64,000 nt of DNA from a bacterium. Its GTDB lineage: Bacteria; Actinomycetota; Acidimicrobiia; Acidimicrobiales; Bin134. The notes below the pieces were generated by a model, which made no database searches, was not told the origin of the DNA, and saw only the letters and a list, made by a program, of their open reading frames with translations. The stretch covers positions 84,337 through 148,336 of the forward strand of contig JAPPAP010000004.1 of the NCBI GenBank assembly GCA_026705465.1, written 5' to 3'. Of the stretch, positions 1 to 8,264 are shown piece by piece (within the stretch, counting starts at the first letter, position 1; each line of letters begins with the position of its first letter). A program made the position numbers and the translations under genes.

Positions 1-843
1 CCGCTCCGACAGCGCCGCCTGCACGTCGGCAGGCGTTCCCAGGTCTGCCAGCAACGCGGCCAAACGGGCAATCGGATCCTGGCCTGCTCGGCCCAGACGC
101 TCCAGGGCTGAAGAGCCATCGCCGGCCACTCCCAACACCCGCTCCGCCAATCCAGTCTCGAACATCAAGGCGAATCCCGATACCGGATCAGGGAGGGCAA
201 GCAATCGGTCGAGCTCATCGCGTATCCGCTCGTCAGCCACGATGCTGAGCCGATCGGCCATGGCCGCCATGGCCGCCACCAGGGGCGGCTCGACAGAGAG
301 CTCGAACTGGGCCAGAAACCGGGCGGCCCGCAACATGCGGAGAGGGTCGTCGCTGAACGTTGATTCCGGGTCGAGCGGGGTGCGGAGGCGACCGGCAGCC
401 AGGTCATCAGCCCCGCCAAAGGGGTCCACTAGACCGCCATCGGGCAGTTCGACGGCCATGGCGTTGATGGTGAAGTCGCGGCGGGACAGATCGGCTTCGA
501 TGGCGTCGGCGAAGACCACGTCGGGCTTGCGGGAGAGGGGCTGGTACCGCTCGGTGCGGTGGGTGGTGATCTCAACCCGACGCCTGCCTCGGCGGGCGCC
601 GATGGTCCCGAACCGCTCCCCCTGGGTCCACAAAGTGTCGGCCCAGCCTTCCAAGATCGACTTCACCACGGGTGGTTGGGCGTCGGTGGTGAGATCCAGA
701 TCAAAGGCAGTGTCCAGCGGCAAGCCCAGCATCGCGTCGCGCACAATTCCGCCCACCAGATAGATCCGGTGGCCATCGGCGGCAAACCGATCGGCCAGTT
801 CGCTGGCTTCATCGCGGACCGGAGCCAAGCGTTTCAGGCTCAC
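1..843 (-). CDS. pcnA: CCA-adding enzyme / poly(A) polymerase family nucleotidyltransferase (partial)
   Basis: Class II tRNA nucleotidyltransferase that adds or repairs the 3' CCA of tRNA; the C-terminus lies beyond the left edge (281 codons visible). Near the N-terminus it has the nucleotide-binding motif LVGGIVRD (about residues 29-36), the metal-binding DLD (48-50), EITTHRTERY (91-100) and RRDFTINAMA (121-130), all hallmarks of the PcnA/Cca head domain. The start is GTG at 843, which shares the GTGA overlap with the stop of the upstream deacetylase gene, so the two are translationally coupled. A CCA-adding role fits because tRNA-Tyr, tRNA-Thr and tRNA-Trp in this window do not encode CCA. 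In actinobacteria this gene sits beside a DUF6049 gene, as here. Confidence 0.93.
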   Translation of the reverse strand, partial: MSLKRLAPVRDEASELADRFAADGHRIYLVGGIVRDAMLGLPLDTAFDLDLTTDAQPPVVKSILEGWADTLWTQGERFGTIGARRGRRRVEITTHRTERYQPLSRKPDVVFADAIEADLSRRDFTINAMAVELPDGGLVDPFGGADDLAAGRLRTPLDPESTFSDDPLRMLRAARFLAQFELSVEPPLVAAMAAMADRLSIVADERIRDELDRLLALPDPVSGFALMFETGLAERVLGVAGDGSSALERLGRAGQDPIARLAALLADLGTPADVQAALSER

Positions 844-1838
844 GACAACAGCGCGGCGGCCGCGGCCGCCACCTCCGCACCAGGTCCGCCCCCGGTGGCT
901 GGCTCCGGTCGCCAGGTTGTGCCAGCCAGGACTGCCACCGCCGCGGCAGCGCAGTCGGCTAAGGCATCCAGGTCGTAGCCCCCTTCAAGGAAGGCGATTC
1001 GCCGGCCAGGGGAGACGACTCGAATGATCGCATCGGTGAGGTCGGCGAAGTCTCCCGCGGCCAACCCCAGGTTGGTCAGCGGGTCAGCCCGGTGGGCGTC
1101 GAATCCCGCCGACAGCACCAGCCAATCAGGATCGAACGCCTCAACCGCGGGCAGCACTGCCTCGTCCCAGCCGTGACGGTATACGTCGCCGGTCGCTCCT
1201 ATTGGCATGGGCAGATTGATGGTGGTACCTCGCCCCGCTCCTTCACCTCGCTCCAATAGCCCGCCGGTCCCTGGGTAGAACGGATACTGGTGCCACGAGA
1301 CGTACATAACCCGACTGTCTTCCCAGAAAACGTCCTGGGTGCCGTTGCCGTGGTGGGCGTCATAGTCCACTACCAGCACCCGCTGGCTCCGATCGGCCAG
1401 TGCCCGGGCACAGATAGCTGCGCTGTTGAACAGGCAGAATCCCATCGAACGCACCGGCGTGGCGTGATGGCCCGGGGGGCGCACCGCGCAGAACGCGGCA
1501 TCGGCCATCCCAGCGCCCAAAGCATCGATGGCCGCCAACCCTGCCCCCGCGGCTAGCCGAGCCGCGGCCTCTGACTCGGGAGCCATAACCGTGTCGGGAT
1601 CCAATCGACCGCCCCCAGCTTGGGCTACCTGGCGTACCGAGTCGAGCACCGCTGAATCGTGAACCGACAGCAATTCTGCGTCAGTGGCCAACCGGGGCTC
1701 GGTGGGAACTAAAGCGTCATCCAGCCCAGCTCGCTGCATTCCATCGACCACGGCGCGGAGTCGGGCAGGCCGCTCGGGATGGGAGCGCCCGGTGTCGTGG
1801 TCCAAAAAGCGATCATCAGTGATCCACAAGACCGACAC
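840..1838 (-). CDS. Class II histone deacetylase-like / acetoin-utilisation (AcuC-like) deacetylase
   Basis: Zinc-dependent deacetylase of the arginase/HDAC fold, 332 residues, full length for the family. Visible motifs: HPERPARL (20-27), RPPGHHA with the catalytic His pair (124-125), VDYDAHHGNGTQ carrying zinc ligands D160 and H162, SAGFDAH with zinc ligand D247, and EGGY with the transition-state Tyr 288. The substrate is unknown; bacterial relatives act on acetyl-lysine (for example on acetyl-CoA synthetase) or acetylpolyamines. An acetyl-CoA synthetase gene lies at 21556, but no direct link is shown. The start is GTG at 1838, six bases after a TACCGT -10 box, so the mRNA is probably leaderless. 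Its stop overlaps the pcnA start. Confidence 0.9.
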   Translation of the reverse strand: MSVLWITDDRFLDHDTGRSHPERPARLRAVVDGMQRAGLDDALVPTEPRLATDAELLSVHDSAVLDSVRQVAQAGGGRLDPDTVMAPESEAAARLAAGAGLAAIDALGAGMADAAFCAVRPPGHHATPVRSMGFCLFNSAAICARALADRSQRVLVVDYDAHHGNGTQDVFWEDSRVMYVSWHQYPFYPGTGGLLERGEGAGRGTTINLPMPIGATGDVYRHGWDEAVLPAVEAFDPDWLVLSAGFDAHRADPLTNLGLAAGDFADLTDAIIRVVSPGRRIAFLEGGYDLDALADCAAAAVAVLAGTTWRPEPATGGGPGAEVAAAAAALLS

Positions 1839-1844
1839 AGCCCC

Positions 1845-1850
1845 ACGGTA
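1845..1850 (-). promoter_or_regulatory. -10 box of leaderless promoter for the deacetylase-pcnA pair
   Basis: On the minus strand TACCGT fits the actinobacterial -10 consensus TANNNT and ends six bases before the GTG start at 1838, so transcription would start at the start codon. There is no Shine-Dalgarno sequence. No clear -35 is visible. Confidence 0.45.
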
Positions 1851-1913
1851 CCGCGCCCGCCCAGAGCCCGAATACCAACCGGTACCGCGCCCGCCCAGAG
1901 CCCGAATACCAAC
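1846..1913. repeat. Perfect 34-bp tandem duplication between divergent promoters
   Basis: Two identical 34-bp units, 1846-1879 and 1880-1913, begin with CGGTACC and end with AATACCAAC. They fill almost the whole intergenic space between the deacetylase gene and the GNAT gene, abutting both -10 boxes. The duplication moves the upstream regions of the two promoters apart. Confidence 0.95.
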
Positions 1914-1921
1914 CGATAACG

Positions 1922-1927
1922 TAGCCT
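1922..1927 (+). promoter_or_regulatory. -10 box of leaderless promoter for the GNAT gene
   Basis: TAGCCT (TANNNT) ends six bases before ATG 1934, the spacing expected if transcription starts at the A of the start codon. A second TANNNT, TAACGT at 1917-1922, overlaps it. No ribosome-binding site precedes the ATG. Confidence 0.45.
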
Positions 1928-1933
1928 CGAAAT

Positions 1934-2674
1934 ATGCTGGATCGACGGGCGGCGCGTAGTGCCAAGACGCTGCGATTTGGTCACGACCGTCTGCGGCTCA
2001 GACCCTGGGCCAGCGAAGCGGGGACCGGCCTGCTCATCTTGTTGACCTCAGGCTCGGCAGTGTCGGATGCCGCCGTTGCCGCCTCGATTGAATCTGCGGG
2101 AGCCCAGGGCTATCTCCGAATCCGGACCTCGGCCCTTTCGCATATCGAGGCCGAGCCGTTCCTTCGTGCCGGCTTCGAATCAAGCCAACAGCTCGCCTTG
2201 CTGTCTCGCCCGATTCAACCTGGATTCCGGGAGCAAAACGGAGACATTGCCATCCGACGGGCCCGCCGCCGCGATCACCCCTCGGTGCTGGCCGTAGACC
2301 ATGCTGCCTTCGAGCCCTTTTGGCAGCTCGACCCAGTAGGACTGCGCGAAGCACTCCGAGCCACACCCTTTCGCCGCTTTCGCGTGGCCCGTCGAAACTC
2401 CGACGAAGCCCTGGCCGGATACGCCATCTCTGGGCGCAGCGGCCCGTCGGGCTATCTCCAGCGACTGGCAATCTCGCCCAACCAGCAAGGGCAAGGCGCC
2501 GGAACCGCGCTGGTGATCGACGGGCTGACGTGGATGGCCCGCTGGGGCGCCACTCAAGCCTGGGTCAATACGCCCCGGCACAACACCGGTGCACTGCGCC
2601 TTTATGAGCGACTGGGTTTCGAGCCGATTCCCCCTGGTCTGCAAGTTCTGGAGTTGGAGATCAGTGGGCCATAG
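1934..2674 (+). CDS. GNAT family N-acetyltransferase
   Basis: 246 residues. The C-terminal half is a GNAT domain: acetyl-CoA-binding motif A is LQRLAISPNQQGQGAGTAL (about residues 175-193), followed by VNTPRHNTGALRLYERLGF, the usual motif B with the alpha4/beta6 N-x-x-A-x-x-x-Y signature. The N-terminal half (1-110) looks like a degenerate second GNAT repeat, as in two-domain acetyltransferases. The acceptor cannot be read from sequence. It leads a tight run with the DUF6049-like gene (whose GTG start lies inside this gene's 3' end) and degV. Confidence 0.85.
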   Translation: MLDRRAARSAKTLRFGHDRLRLRPWASEAGTGLLILLTSGSAVSDAAVAASIESAGAQGYLRIRTSALSHIEAEPFLRAGFESSQQLALLSRPIQPGFREQNGDIAIRRARRRDHPSVLAVDHAAFEPFWQLDPVGLREALRATPFRRFRVARRNSDEALAGYAISGRSGPSGYLQRLAISPNQQGQGAGTALVIDGLTWMARWGATQAWVNTPRHNTGALRLYERLGFEPIPPGLQVLELEISGP

Positions 2675-4697
2675 ACCCCTCCCGGGCAGCAAGCGGTTGG
2701 CGCTCGGGCTGGCGGCAGCCTTTGTCTTCTTCGCCGCGCCCGCCATCAATGTCCCGGCCGCGACCGCCCAGAACGATAACGGCGTCTCCGAACCAGAAGG
2801 CCCCTCCATCGAGATGGTCAGCCAGAGCATGTGGATCGCCGATGAGGATTTCTTCCAGATCTCCTTCCGCCTCGTCAACGCCCCTGACAACGCCACCGTT
2901 GACATCAACATCGGGGTGCCCATCCGGTCTCGCTCCGCCTTCTTGGATCGACTGGCCGGGCCATCCACCGGACCGGTTCTGCACCGGTTGTCCCACCTGG
3001 CCATCCCCGAGCGCGATGCCGAGGGGGTCGCATCCCTGCAAATCGCCACCACAAGCGACCAGGCGGGAGCACCGGATCGCCTGCTTCTTTCGCTGCCCGC
3101 CGAAGGGGTATACCCGATAAGCCTTGTCCTTCGGAGCCCCGACGGCATTCGCCTGGACACCATCCACACCTTTGTGGTCCGTGCTTCTGTACCCGCTGCC
3201 AGTGAGCCGCCCATGCTGGTGAGTACCGTCCTCTCGGTAAGCGGTTCCCCCGCCGTCGACCACCAGGGGAGCGTGGATCTGGGAGTGACTGGCCAGAGCC
3301 TGCAAACTCTGGCCGACCTGCTCGACCCCCGGATACGTCCCCAAGCCCTGGCCATCGTGTCGCTCGACCCCCATCTGATCGACGCCCTCGCCATTAGCGA
3401 GAGGTCCGAACACGCCCAGCTGTTGGCCCGACTCCAACAAGCCACCATCAACCGCAAACTCACGAGCAATACCTACGTACCCCTGGACAGCGACGCGTGG
3501 ATCGACCAAGGCCTGAGCCTTCAGATCGGTTGGCAAATCGAAGCAGGAGCCGCAGTGCTTGCCGAGCATCTCGGCTCTCAGCCCGACCGCTCGATCACGG
3601 TGCTGACAACGTCGGCCTCCCCTCAGCTGCTCCAGCGCCTTCAGCAGGAGGGGGTGGAACTGGTGTTGGTACCCGAGAACCTGCTCGACCCGACCGATGA
3701 ACCGGTAAGCACTTCGGCCAAGACATCCTTCATGCTCTCCACGGTCTCCGACCTGATGCCGGCGGTGGCCATCGACAGCACTGCAACCGCTCATTTGGCC
3801 CGGGCCGACAGCACAGCAGTGGCGCCTTATCTGGTCTTGGCCGATTTAGCCGTCCGCTGGTTTGAAGATCCCCAGCAACTCCGCGGCATCGTGCTGGCCC
3901 CTCCTCTGGCGTCATTTTCTGATTCGACCGGGCTGGGAGTGCTGCTCGACCAGATCGGTGCCAGCCCGATTCTCTCCGCCGTCGACCCCGCCACCATTGC
4001 CGAGCACATCGAACCCGACACCCTCCGGCAGGTGCGCCCCGCTGAAGAGAACGGATTCGGAGAGGACTACCGGGCCGCCCTGAGCGACGGCCAGCGCATC
4101 GCCCGGTCATACCGAAACATGGTCGACCCGATCGCCACCGTGGGCACCCCCGAGCGGCAGTTGATCGAAACGTTGGAAAGGGCCCTCTTGCTGTCGGGCG
4201 CCTACGGGCTGGCTGAAACCCAGCGAGACGCCTATCTGGCGGTGGTGGCCCAAACGGTTCGAGACACCGTGGCCGCCATCCAACCGCCGAGCCGCCAGAG
4301 AATCACCCTGACCAGCCGGTCGGAGAGCATACCGATGCTCATTCGAAACAACCTTGACCACGATGTCATCGTGCGGCTGGACCTCAACAGCGACAAGCTG
4401 GACTTCCCCGACGGAGACTTCTTGCTACGGCGACTCTCCCCCGGAGTCAACCAGATCCAGGTACCGGTGCAGGCTAAGACTTCGGGCGACGCTGTGCTGG
4501 AGATCAGCGTCAACTCGCCCACCGGGCTCTTGGCTCTGGGCGAGTCGCAGTTGACGGTTCGAGCAACCTCCCTGTCGGGCACCGGGGTGGGGATCGCTGC
4601 TGCCGCGCTGGCCATCTTGCTTTTGTGGTGGGCTCGACACTGGCGGTCGCGTCGTCGCTCCAAACTCGAGCTTCAAAAAAGTAGTGTCAGTGCATGA
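2664..4697 (+). CDS. DUF6049-like exported, C-terminally membrane-anchored protein
   Basis: 677 residues from GTG 2664, preceded by GGAG about six bases upstream and overlapping the end of the GNAT gene. The reading frame is open further upstream to 2589, but the GTG gives a clean signal peptide (SKRLALGLAAAFVFFAAPA). The long extracytoplasmic part has no motif I recognise. A single C-terminal membrane helix (VGIAAAALAILLLWWA) and a basic tail (HWRSRRRSK) give an Nout-Cin anchor. Position next to pcnA matches the mycobacterial Rv3909/DUF6049 gene, which normally precedes murJ; murJ is absent here. Family assignment comes from synteny and architecture. Function is unknown, possibly cell-envelope related. 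Confidence 0.72.
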   Translation: MGHRPLPGSKRLALGLAAAFVFFAAPAINVPAATAQNDNGVSEPEGPSIEMVSQSMWIADEDFFQISFRLVNAPDNATVDINIGVPIRSRSAFLDRLAGPSTGPVLHRLSHLAIPERDAEGVASLQIATTSDQAGAPDRLLLSLPAEGVYPISLVLRSPDGIRLDTIHTFVVRASVPAASEPPMLVSTVLSVSGSPAVDHQGSVDLGVTGQSLQTLADLLDPRIRPQALAIVSLDPHLIDALAISERSEHAQLLARLQQATINRKLTSNTYVPLDSDAWIDQGLSLQIGWQIEAGAAVLAEHLGSQPDRSITVLTTSASPQLLQRLQQEGVELVLVPENLLDPTDEPVSTSAKTSFMLSTVSDLMPAVAIDSTATAHLARADSTAVAPYLVLADLAVRWFEDPQQLRGIVLAPPLASFSDSTGLGVLLDQIGASPILSAVDPATIAEHIEPDTLRQVRPAEENGFGEDYRAALSDGQRIARSYRNMVDPIATVGTPERQLIETLERALLLSGAYGLAETQRDAYLAVVAQTVRDTVAAIQPPSRQRITLTSRSESIPMLIRNNLDHDVIVRLDLNSDKLDFPDGDFLLRRLSPGVNQIQVPVQAKTSGDAVLEISVNSPTGLLALGESQLTVRATSLSGTGVGIAAAALAILLLWWARHWRSRRRSKLELQKSSVSA

Positions 4698-5533
4698 CCG
4701 TTCGAATTGTGACCGACAGCTCTTGCGACCTCAGCGCCGAAGACATCCAGCGCTACCAGATCACCGTGGTTCCGCTGACCATCCGATTCGGCGACGAAGA
4801 GTTCACCGACGGCCAGGGTCTTTCGGCTGAGGACTTCTACGCAAAGATGGCCGACAGCGACGAGTTGCCCTCTACCGCAGCTCCCGCTCCAGGCGCATTC
4901 GAAGTGGCGTTCCGAGCTCTGGCCGCCAGCGGTGCCGACGCCGTGGTATGCATCAACCTTTCATTCGCTCTGTCGGCCACTGGGGAGTCGGCCCAGAACG
5001 CGGCCCGAGCCCTGGAAGGCGAGGTGGACGTTCGGGTGGTGGACTCCGGCAAAGTGTCGGTGGGCCTGGGGCTTATGGTGAAGGCCGCAGCCGCAGCCGC
5101 AGAGGCCGGGCAAAGCGCTGATGAGATTGAAGCCCAATTGGCCGATCTGAAGGACCGGGTGTTCATCTATGCCGCGCTGGACACGCTGGAGAACCTCAAG
5201 AAGGGCGGGCGTATCGGAACCGCACAGGCCCTGCTGGGCAGCGCCCTGTCCATCAAACCCTGCTTGGACCTCACCTCTGGTGTCGTGGAGGAGGCAGGCA
5301 AGCAGCGGACCCGGGGAAAGGCCCGCAACTGGCTGGCCAAGCAGGTGGCCGAGGCGGGAGAGTTGGAACAGTTGGCCCTCGCCCACGGCGCCGCCGACGA
5401 CATTGAAGCGTTCGTGGCCAGCTTGGGCAATGACCCTGCTCAGAACCCCCTCACCGTTGCTCTGATCGGCCCGGTGGTAGGCACTCATGCGGGCCCGGGG
5501 GTAATCGCCGCCGCCATGGTCCCCACCCCCTAA
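4694..5533 (+). CDS. DegV family fatty-acid-binding protein
   Basis: 279 residues, the usual DegV length. N-terminal VRIVTDSSCDL and the pocket motif ELPSTAAPAPGAF (about residues 55-67) match the S/T-containing fatty-acyl binding site of the EDD fold; further typical segments are VRVVDSGKVSVGLGL and the ENLKKGGRIGTAQALLGSAL stretch. Family members bind a long-chain fatty acid; in Firmicutes they (FakB) present it to the kinase FakA. No FakA-like gene is nearby. The start overlaps the upstream stop (ATGA at 4694-4697), so translation is coupled to the DUF6049-like gene. Confidence 0.93.
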   Translation: MTVRIVTDSSCDLSAEDIQRYQITVVPLTIRFGDEEFTDGQGLSAEDFYAKMADSDELPSTAAPAPGAFEVAFRALAASGADAVVCINLSFALSATGESAQNAARALEGEVDVRVVDSGKVSVGLGLMVKAAAAAAEAGQSADEIEAQLADLKDRVFIYAALDTLENLKKGGRIGTAQALLGSALSIKPCLDLTSGVVEEAGKQRTRGKARNWLAKQVAEAGELEQLALAHGAADDIEAFVASLGNDPAQNPLTVALIGPVVGTHAGPGVIAAAMVPTP

Positions 5534-5540
5534 GTACGTC

Positions 5541-5570
5541 TTGGCCCGCAGAAAACCCCATCGGTAACCT
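5541..5570 (+). promoter_or_regulatory. Promoter of the nuo operon (leaderless)
   Basis: TTGGCC (5541-5546) and TAACCT (5565-5570) are separated by 18 bases, a good -35/-10 pair. The -10 ends seven bases before the GTG of nuoA at 5578, so the operon mRNA probably begins at the start codon without a Shine-Dalgarno sequence. Confidence 0.6.
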
Positions 5571-5577
5571 TCGAGCC

Positions 5578-5943
5578 GTGTCGGAGTTCCTCCGCGACTA
5601 CCTCCTCGTCGTCTTATTCCTCGTGCTGGCCGGCGCGTTGGTGTTTGGGATGCTGGGGGTCGGGAGTCTGCTGCGACCCTCCCGTTCGCAGCCCCAGAAA
5701 TACATCACCTACGAGAGCGGCGTCGACCCCGTGGGCCTGGGTTGGTCGCAGAGCAACATCCGGTACTACGTGTTTGCCCTTCTGTTCGTGATGTTCGACG
5801 TGGAGGCGGTATTCATCTTCCCCTGGGCCACCCGGCTGGAGGCCTACGGGACTTTCGGGCTGGTCGAGATGGCCATCTTCATATTCATCCTTGCGCTGGG
5901 CTTGGTTTACGCCTGGCGAAAGGGTGTGCTTCGGTGGATCTGA
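5578..5943 (+). CDS. nuoA: NADH-quinone oxidoreductase subunit A
   Basis: 121-residue membrane subunit of complex I with three hydrophobic segments (about 8-30, 60-85, 92-115). The family signature YESGVDP is present, followed by NIRYYVFALLFVMFDVEAVFIFPWA, whose conserved acidic residues (FDVE) lie near the quinone/E-channel. GTG start at 5578, read leaderless from the promoter just upstream. It is the first gene of nuoABCDHIJKLMN. Confidence 0.97.
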   Translation: MSEFLRDYLLVVLFLVLAGALVFGMLGVGSLLRPSRSQPQKYITYESGVDPVGLGWSQSNIRYYVFALLFVMFDVEAVFIFPWATRLEAYGTFGLVEMAIFIFILALGLVYAWRKGVLRWI

Positions 5944-5951
5944 GGTAGGCC

Positions 5952-6452
5952 GTGGGACTGGTTGCCAGCGGCAAAGCTCCAAAACCCCTGACCAAGCTGC
6001 TCAATCTCGGCCGGAAGTACTCCATTTGGATGTACCAATGGGGCCTGGCCTGCTGCGCCATCGAGATGGGCGCGGTGATCGGCTCGCCCCGCTACGACGT
6101 CATGCGCCTCGGGGTGATCCCGTTTCCCGCCAGCCCCCGCCAGGCCGACTTGGTGGTGATCTCGGGGACAGTCACCGACAAAATGGTGCCCTCGATTCTC
6201 CGCCTCTACCAGCAGATGCCCGACCCGAAGTACGTCATATCCATGGGCTCGTGCGCCAATTGCGGAGGCCCCTACTGGGACTCCTACTCAGTGACCAAGG
6301 GCGTCGACCAGATCATCCCGGTAGACGTGTATGTGCCGGGTTGTCCGCCCCGGCCCGAAGCTCTGCTGGAAGGCATCGTGCTGCTTCAAGAGCGCATTAT
6401 GAACGAGGACCCGGCCGTACGGTGGCGAGGTGACCCAATTGTCGTCGACTGA
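5952..6452 (+). CDS. nuoB: NADH-quinone oxidoreductase subunit B
   Basis: 166-residue peripheral subunit that carries the terminal [4Fe-4S] cluster N2. Ligand cysteines are visible: the adjacent C34-C35 in [12 protein letters not shown]101 in [10 protein letters not shown], and C131 in [10 protein letters not shown]104 in the CANC segment is an extra cysteine where proteobacterial enzymes usually have serine. GTG start at 5952, eight bases after nuoA. Its 3' end overlaps the start of nuoC by 23 bases. Confidence 0.97.
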   Translation: MGLVASGKAPKPLTKLLNLGRKYSIWMYQWGLACCAIEMGAVIGSPRYDVMRLGVIPFPASPRQADLVVISGTVTDKMVPSILRLYQQMPDPKYVISMGSCANCGGPYWDSYSVTKGVDQIIPVDVYVPGCPPRPEALLEGIVLLQERIMNEDPAVRWRGDPIVVD

Positions 6453-7089
6453 CACCGATACCGCTGCTGAAGCCGGACCAGAGCCCGACGAGCGCCGGGA
6501 GGCTTGGGCTGCCCAGTTGGCTGACGCACTGGGCGACGACTTCATCGAGCACCACATCATCCCGGATAGCGACCTATGGGTTCGGGTGACTCGGGAGTCA
6601 TGGGTTGACGCGGCCACCGCGGCCCGCGACCAGTTGGGTTGCGAGTTCTTCGACTGGCTGTCAGCTATCGACTGGCTGCCCTCCCCCTACGGGCGGGATA
6701 TGGACGCCCAAGAGGACAATCCTCAGCCCAAGGCAGCCGACCCCATGGAGCAGGGCCACGCCGGGGGCCAGACTCGGTTCCAGATCGTGGTCCGCCTCTA
6801 CTCCACCACCGAGCACATGGGCCTCACTATCAAGGCCGACCTGCCCGACGACGATCTGAGCGTCGACACCCTCATCCCGGTGTTCGCCGGGTCCAACTGG
6901 CATGAGCGCGAGGCCTGGGAGATGTTCGGGATTCACTTCAACAACCATCCCGACCTCCGCAACATCTACCTGCCCGGCGAGTTCGAGGGGAATCCCCTCC
7001 GCAAGGACTTTCCGCTGCTGGCCCGGCGGGTTAAGCCGTGGCCCGGCATCGTGGACGTGGAGCTGTTCCCCGGCGAGGAGGAATCGTGA
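6430..7089 (+). CDS. nuoC: NADH-quinone oxidoreductase subunit C
   Basis: 219-residue 30-kDa subunit of the quinone-reducing module. The C-terminal signature [27 protein letters not shown] and [10 protein letters not shown] are intact. A hydrophilic insertion (about 95-117, [20 protein letters not shown] onward) precedes the core beta region. GTG start at 6430 lies inside nuoB and the stop overlaps the nuoD start (GTGA), so the three genes are translationally coupled. It is separate from nuoD, unlike the nuoCD fusion of E. coli. Confidence 0.96.
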   Translation: MTQLSSTDTDTAAEAGPEPDERREAWAAQLADALGDDFIEHHIIPDSDLWVRVTRESWVDAATAARDQLGCEFFDWLSAIDWLPSPYGRDMDAQEDNPQPKAADPMEQGHAGGQTRFQIVVRLYSTTEHMGLTIKADLPDDDLSVDTLIPVFAGSNWHEREAWEMFGIHFNNHPDLRNIYLPGEFEGNPLRKDFPLLARRVKPWPGIVDVELFPGEEES

Positions 7090-8264
7090 CCGCGGTGAGC
7101 GCCGACCAGCGCCAGCAGTTGGCCTATGTGGCCACTCAGGCTGCTGACGCCCGGCTGAACGTGGAGATCGAGACCGAGGGTATGACCCTCAACATCGGCC
7201 CTCAGCACCCGGCCACCCACGGAACATTGCGACTGGTGGCCCGCCTCGACGGCGAGCAGGTGGTGGAAGCCGAGCCCATCATGGGCTACATGCATCGGGG
7301 TTACGAGAAGCTGGCCGAGGTGCGCACCTATCCCCAGGTCACCACGCTCATCAACCGCATCGACTGGCTGGGGAGCTTCGCCAACGAGGTGCCGTTCATC
7401 CTGGCCGCCGAGAAGCTCATGGAAGTGGAGGCGCCGCCCCGGGCCCAGTGGATCCGCACTGCGCTGTTCGAACTCAGCCGGATCGCCAACATCACCCTGT
7501 TTCTGGGCGACATGGCCGTGCAGCTCGGGGCCCTCACCCCGGTGTTCATGGCTTTCCGCGATCGGGAGTTTGTGCTCAACCAGATCGAGGCGGTCACCGG
7601 TGGGCGCTTCCATCCCAACTTCGACCGCATCGGAGGCCTCAAAGACGACCTGCCCCAGGGCTGGATCGACGACACCAAGCAGGCCATGGAGAAGATCCGC
7701 GATTTCTGCGACGAGTTCGAGGAACTGGTGTTGGGCAACGAGATCTTCCAGGCCCGCAGCCGGGGAATCGGCATCGTGCCTCCCGCAGTCGGACTCTCCT
7801 ACGGGCTCTCAGGCGCCAACATCCGGGCCAGCGGGGTTGACTGGGATCTGCGCCGAGACGGCCATGAGGCCCTGGCCTACGACCAGGTCGACTGGAAGGT
7901 GTGGACCCATCCCGACGGGGACTCATTCGCCCGTTACTGGGTGAGGCTCCAGGAGACCCGAGAGGCCACCCACATCGTGGATCAGCTTCTGGATGGGCTC
8001 CCCTCAGGGCCGATCATGGCCAAGGTGCCCCGCATCATCAAGGTGCCCGCGGGCGAGGCCTACGCCGCCACCGAGAACCCACTGGGCGAGATGGGCTACT
8101 ACATCGTGAGCAAGGGCGACCTGGTCCCGTTCCGGGTCAAAATCCGCTCAGCCAGCTTCTCCAACATCTCCATCACGCCTTGGTTGCTGAAGGGCGTGTA
8201 CGTGCCCGACATAATCACGATTCTGGCCAGCTTGTATTTCATACTCGGAGACATCGACCGGTGA
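7086..8264 (+). CDS. nuoD: NADH-quinone oxidoreductase subunit D
   Basis: 392-residue 49-kDa subunit that forms the quinone pocket with NuoB. Signature GPQHPATHGTLRLV lies near the N-terminus, and EPIMGYMHRGYEKLAE carries the quinone-site His/Tyr region. The C-terminal ILGDIDR is the typical GxxDxDR ending. The frame is open to 7038, but GTG 7086 with GAGGAG six to eight bases upstream and the GTGA overlap with nuoC is the better start. The next gene is nuoH, not nuoE. Confidence 0.97.
   Translation: MTAVSADQRQQLAYVATQAADARLNVEIETEGMTLNIGPQHPATHGTLRLVARLDGEQVVEAEPIMGYMHRGYEKLAEVRTYPQVTTLINRIDWLGSFANEVPFILAAEKLMEVEAPPRAQWIRTALFELSRIANITLFLGDMAVQLGALTPVFMAFRDREFVLNQIEAVTGGRFHPNFDRIGGLKDDLPQGWIDDTKQAMEKIRDFCDEFEELVLGNEIFQARSRGIGIVPPAVGLSYGLSGANIRASGVDWDLRRDGHEALAYDQVDWKVWTHPDGDSFARYWVRLQETREATHIVDQLLDGLPSGPIMAKVPRIIKVPAGEAYAATENPLGEMGYYIVSKGDLVPFRVKIRSASFSNISITPWLLKGVYVPDIITILASLYFILGDIDR

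Noticed and set aside
1846..1913. CRISPR-like repeat
   Set aside because: Only two directly adjoining units with no spacer, and no cas genes anywhere in the window.
2589..2663. Earlier start for the DUF6049-like protein
   Set aside because: It would bury the signal peptide behind 25 residues read from the GNAT gene; GTG 2664 has a ribosome-binding site and a clean signal peptide.
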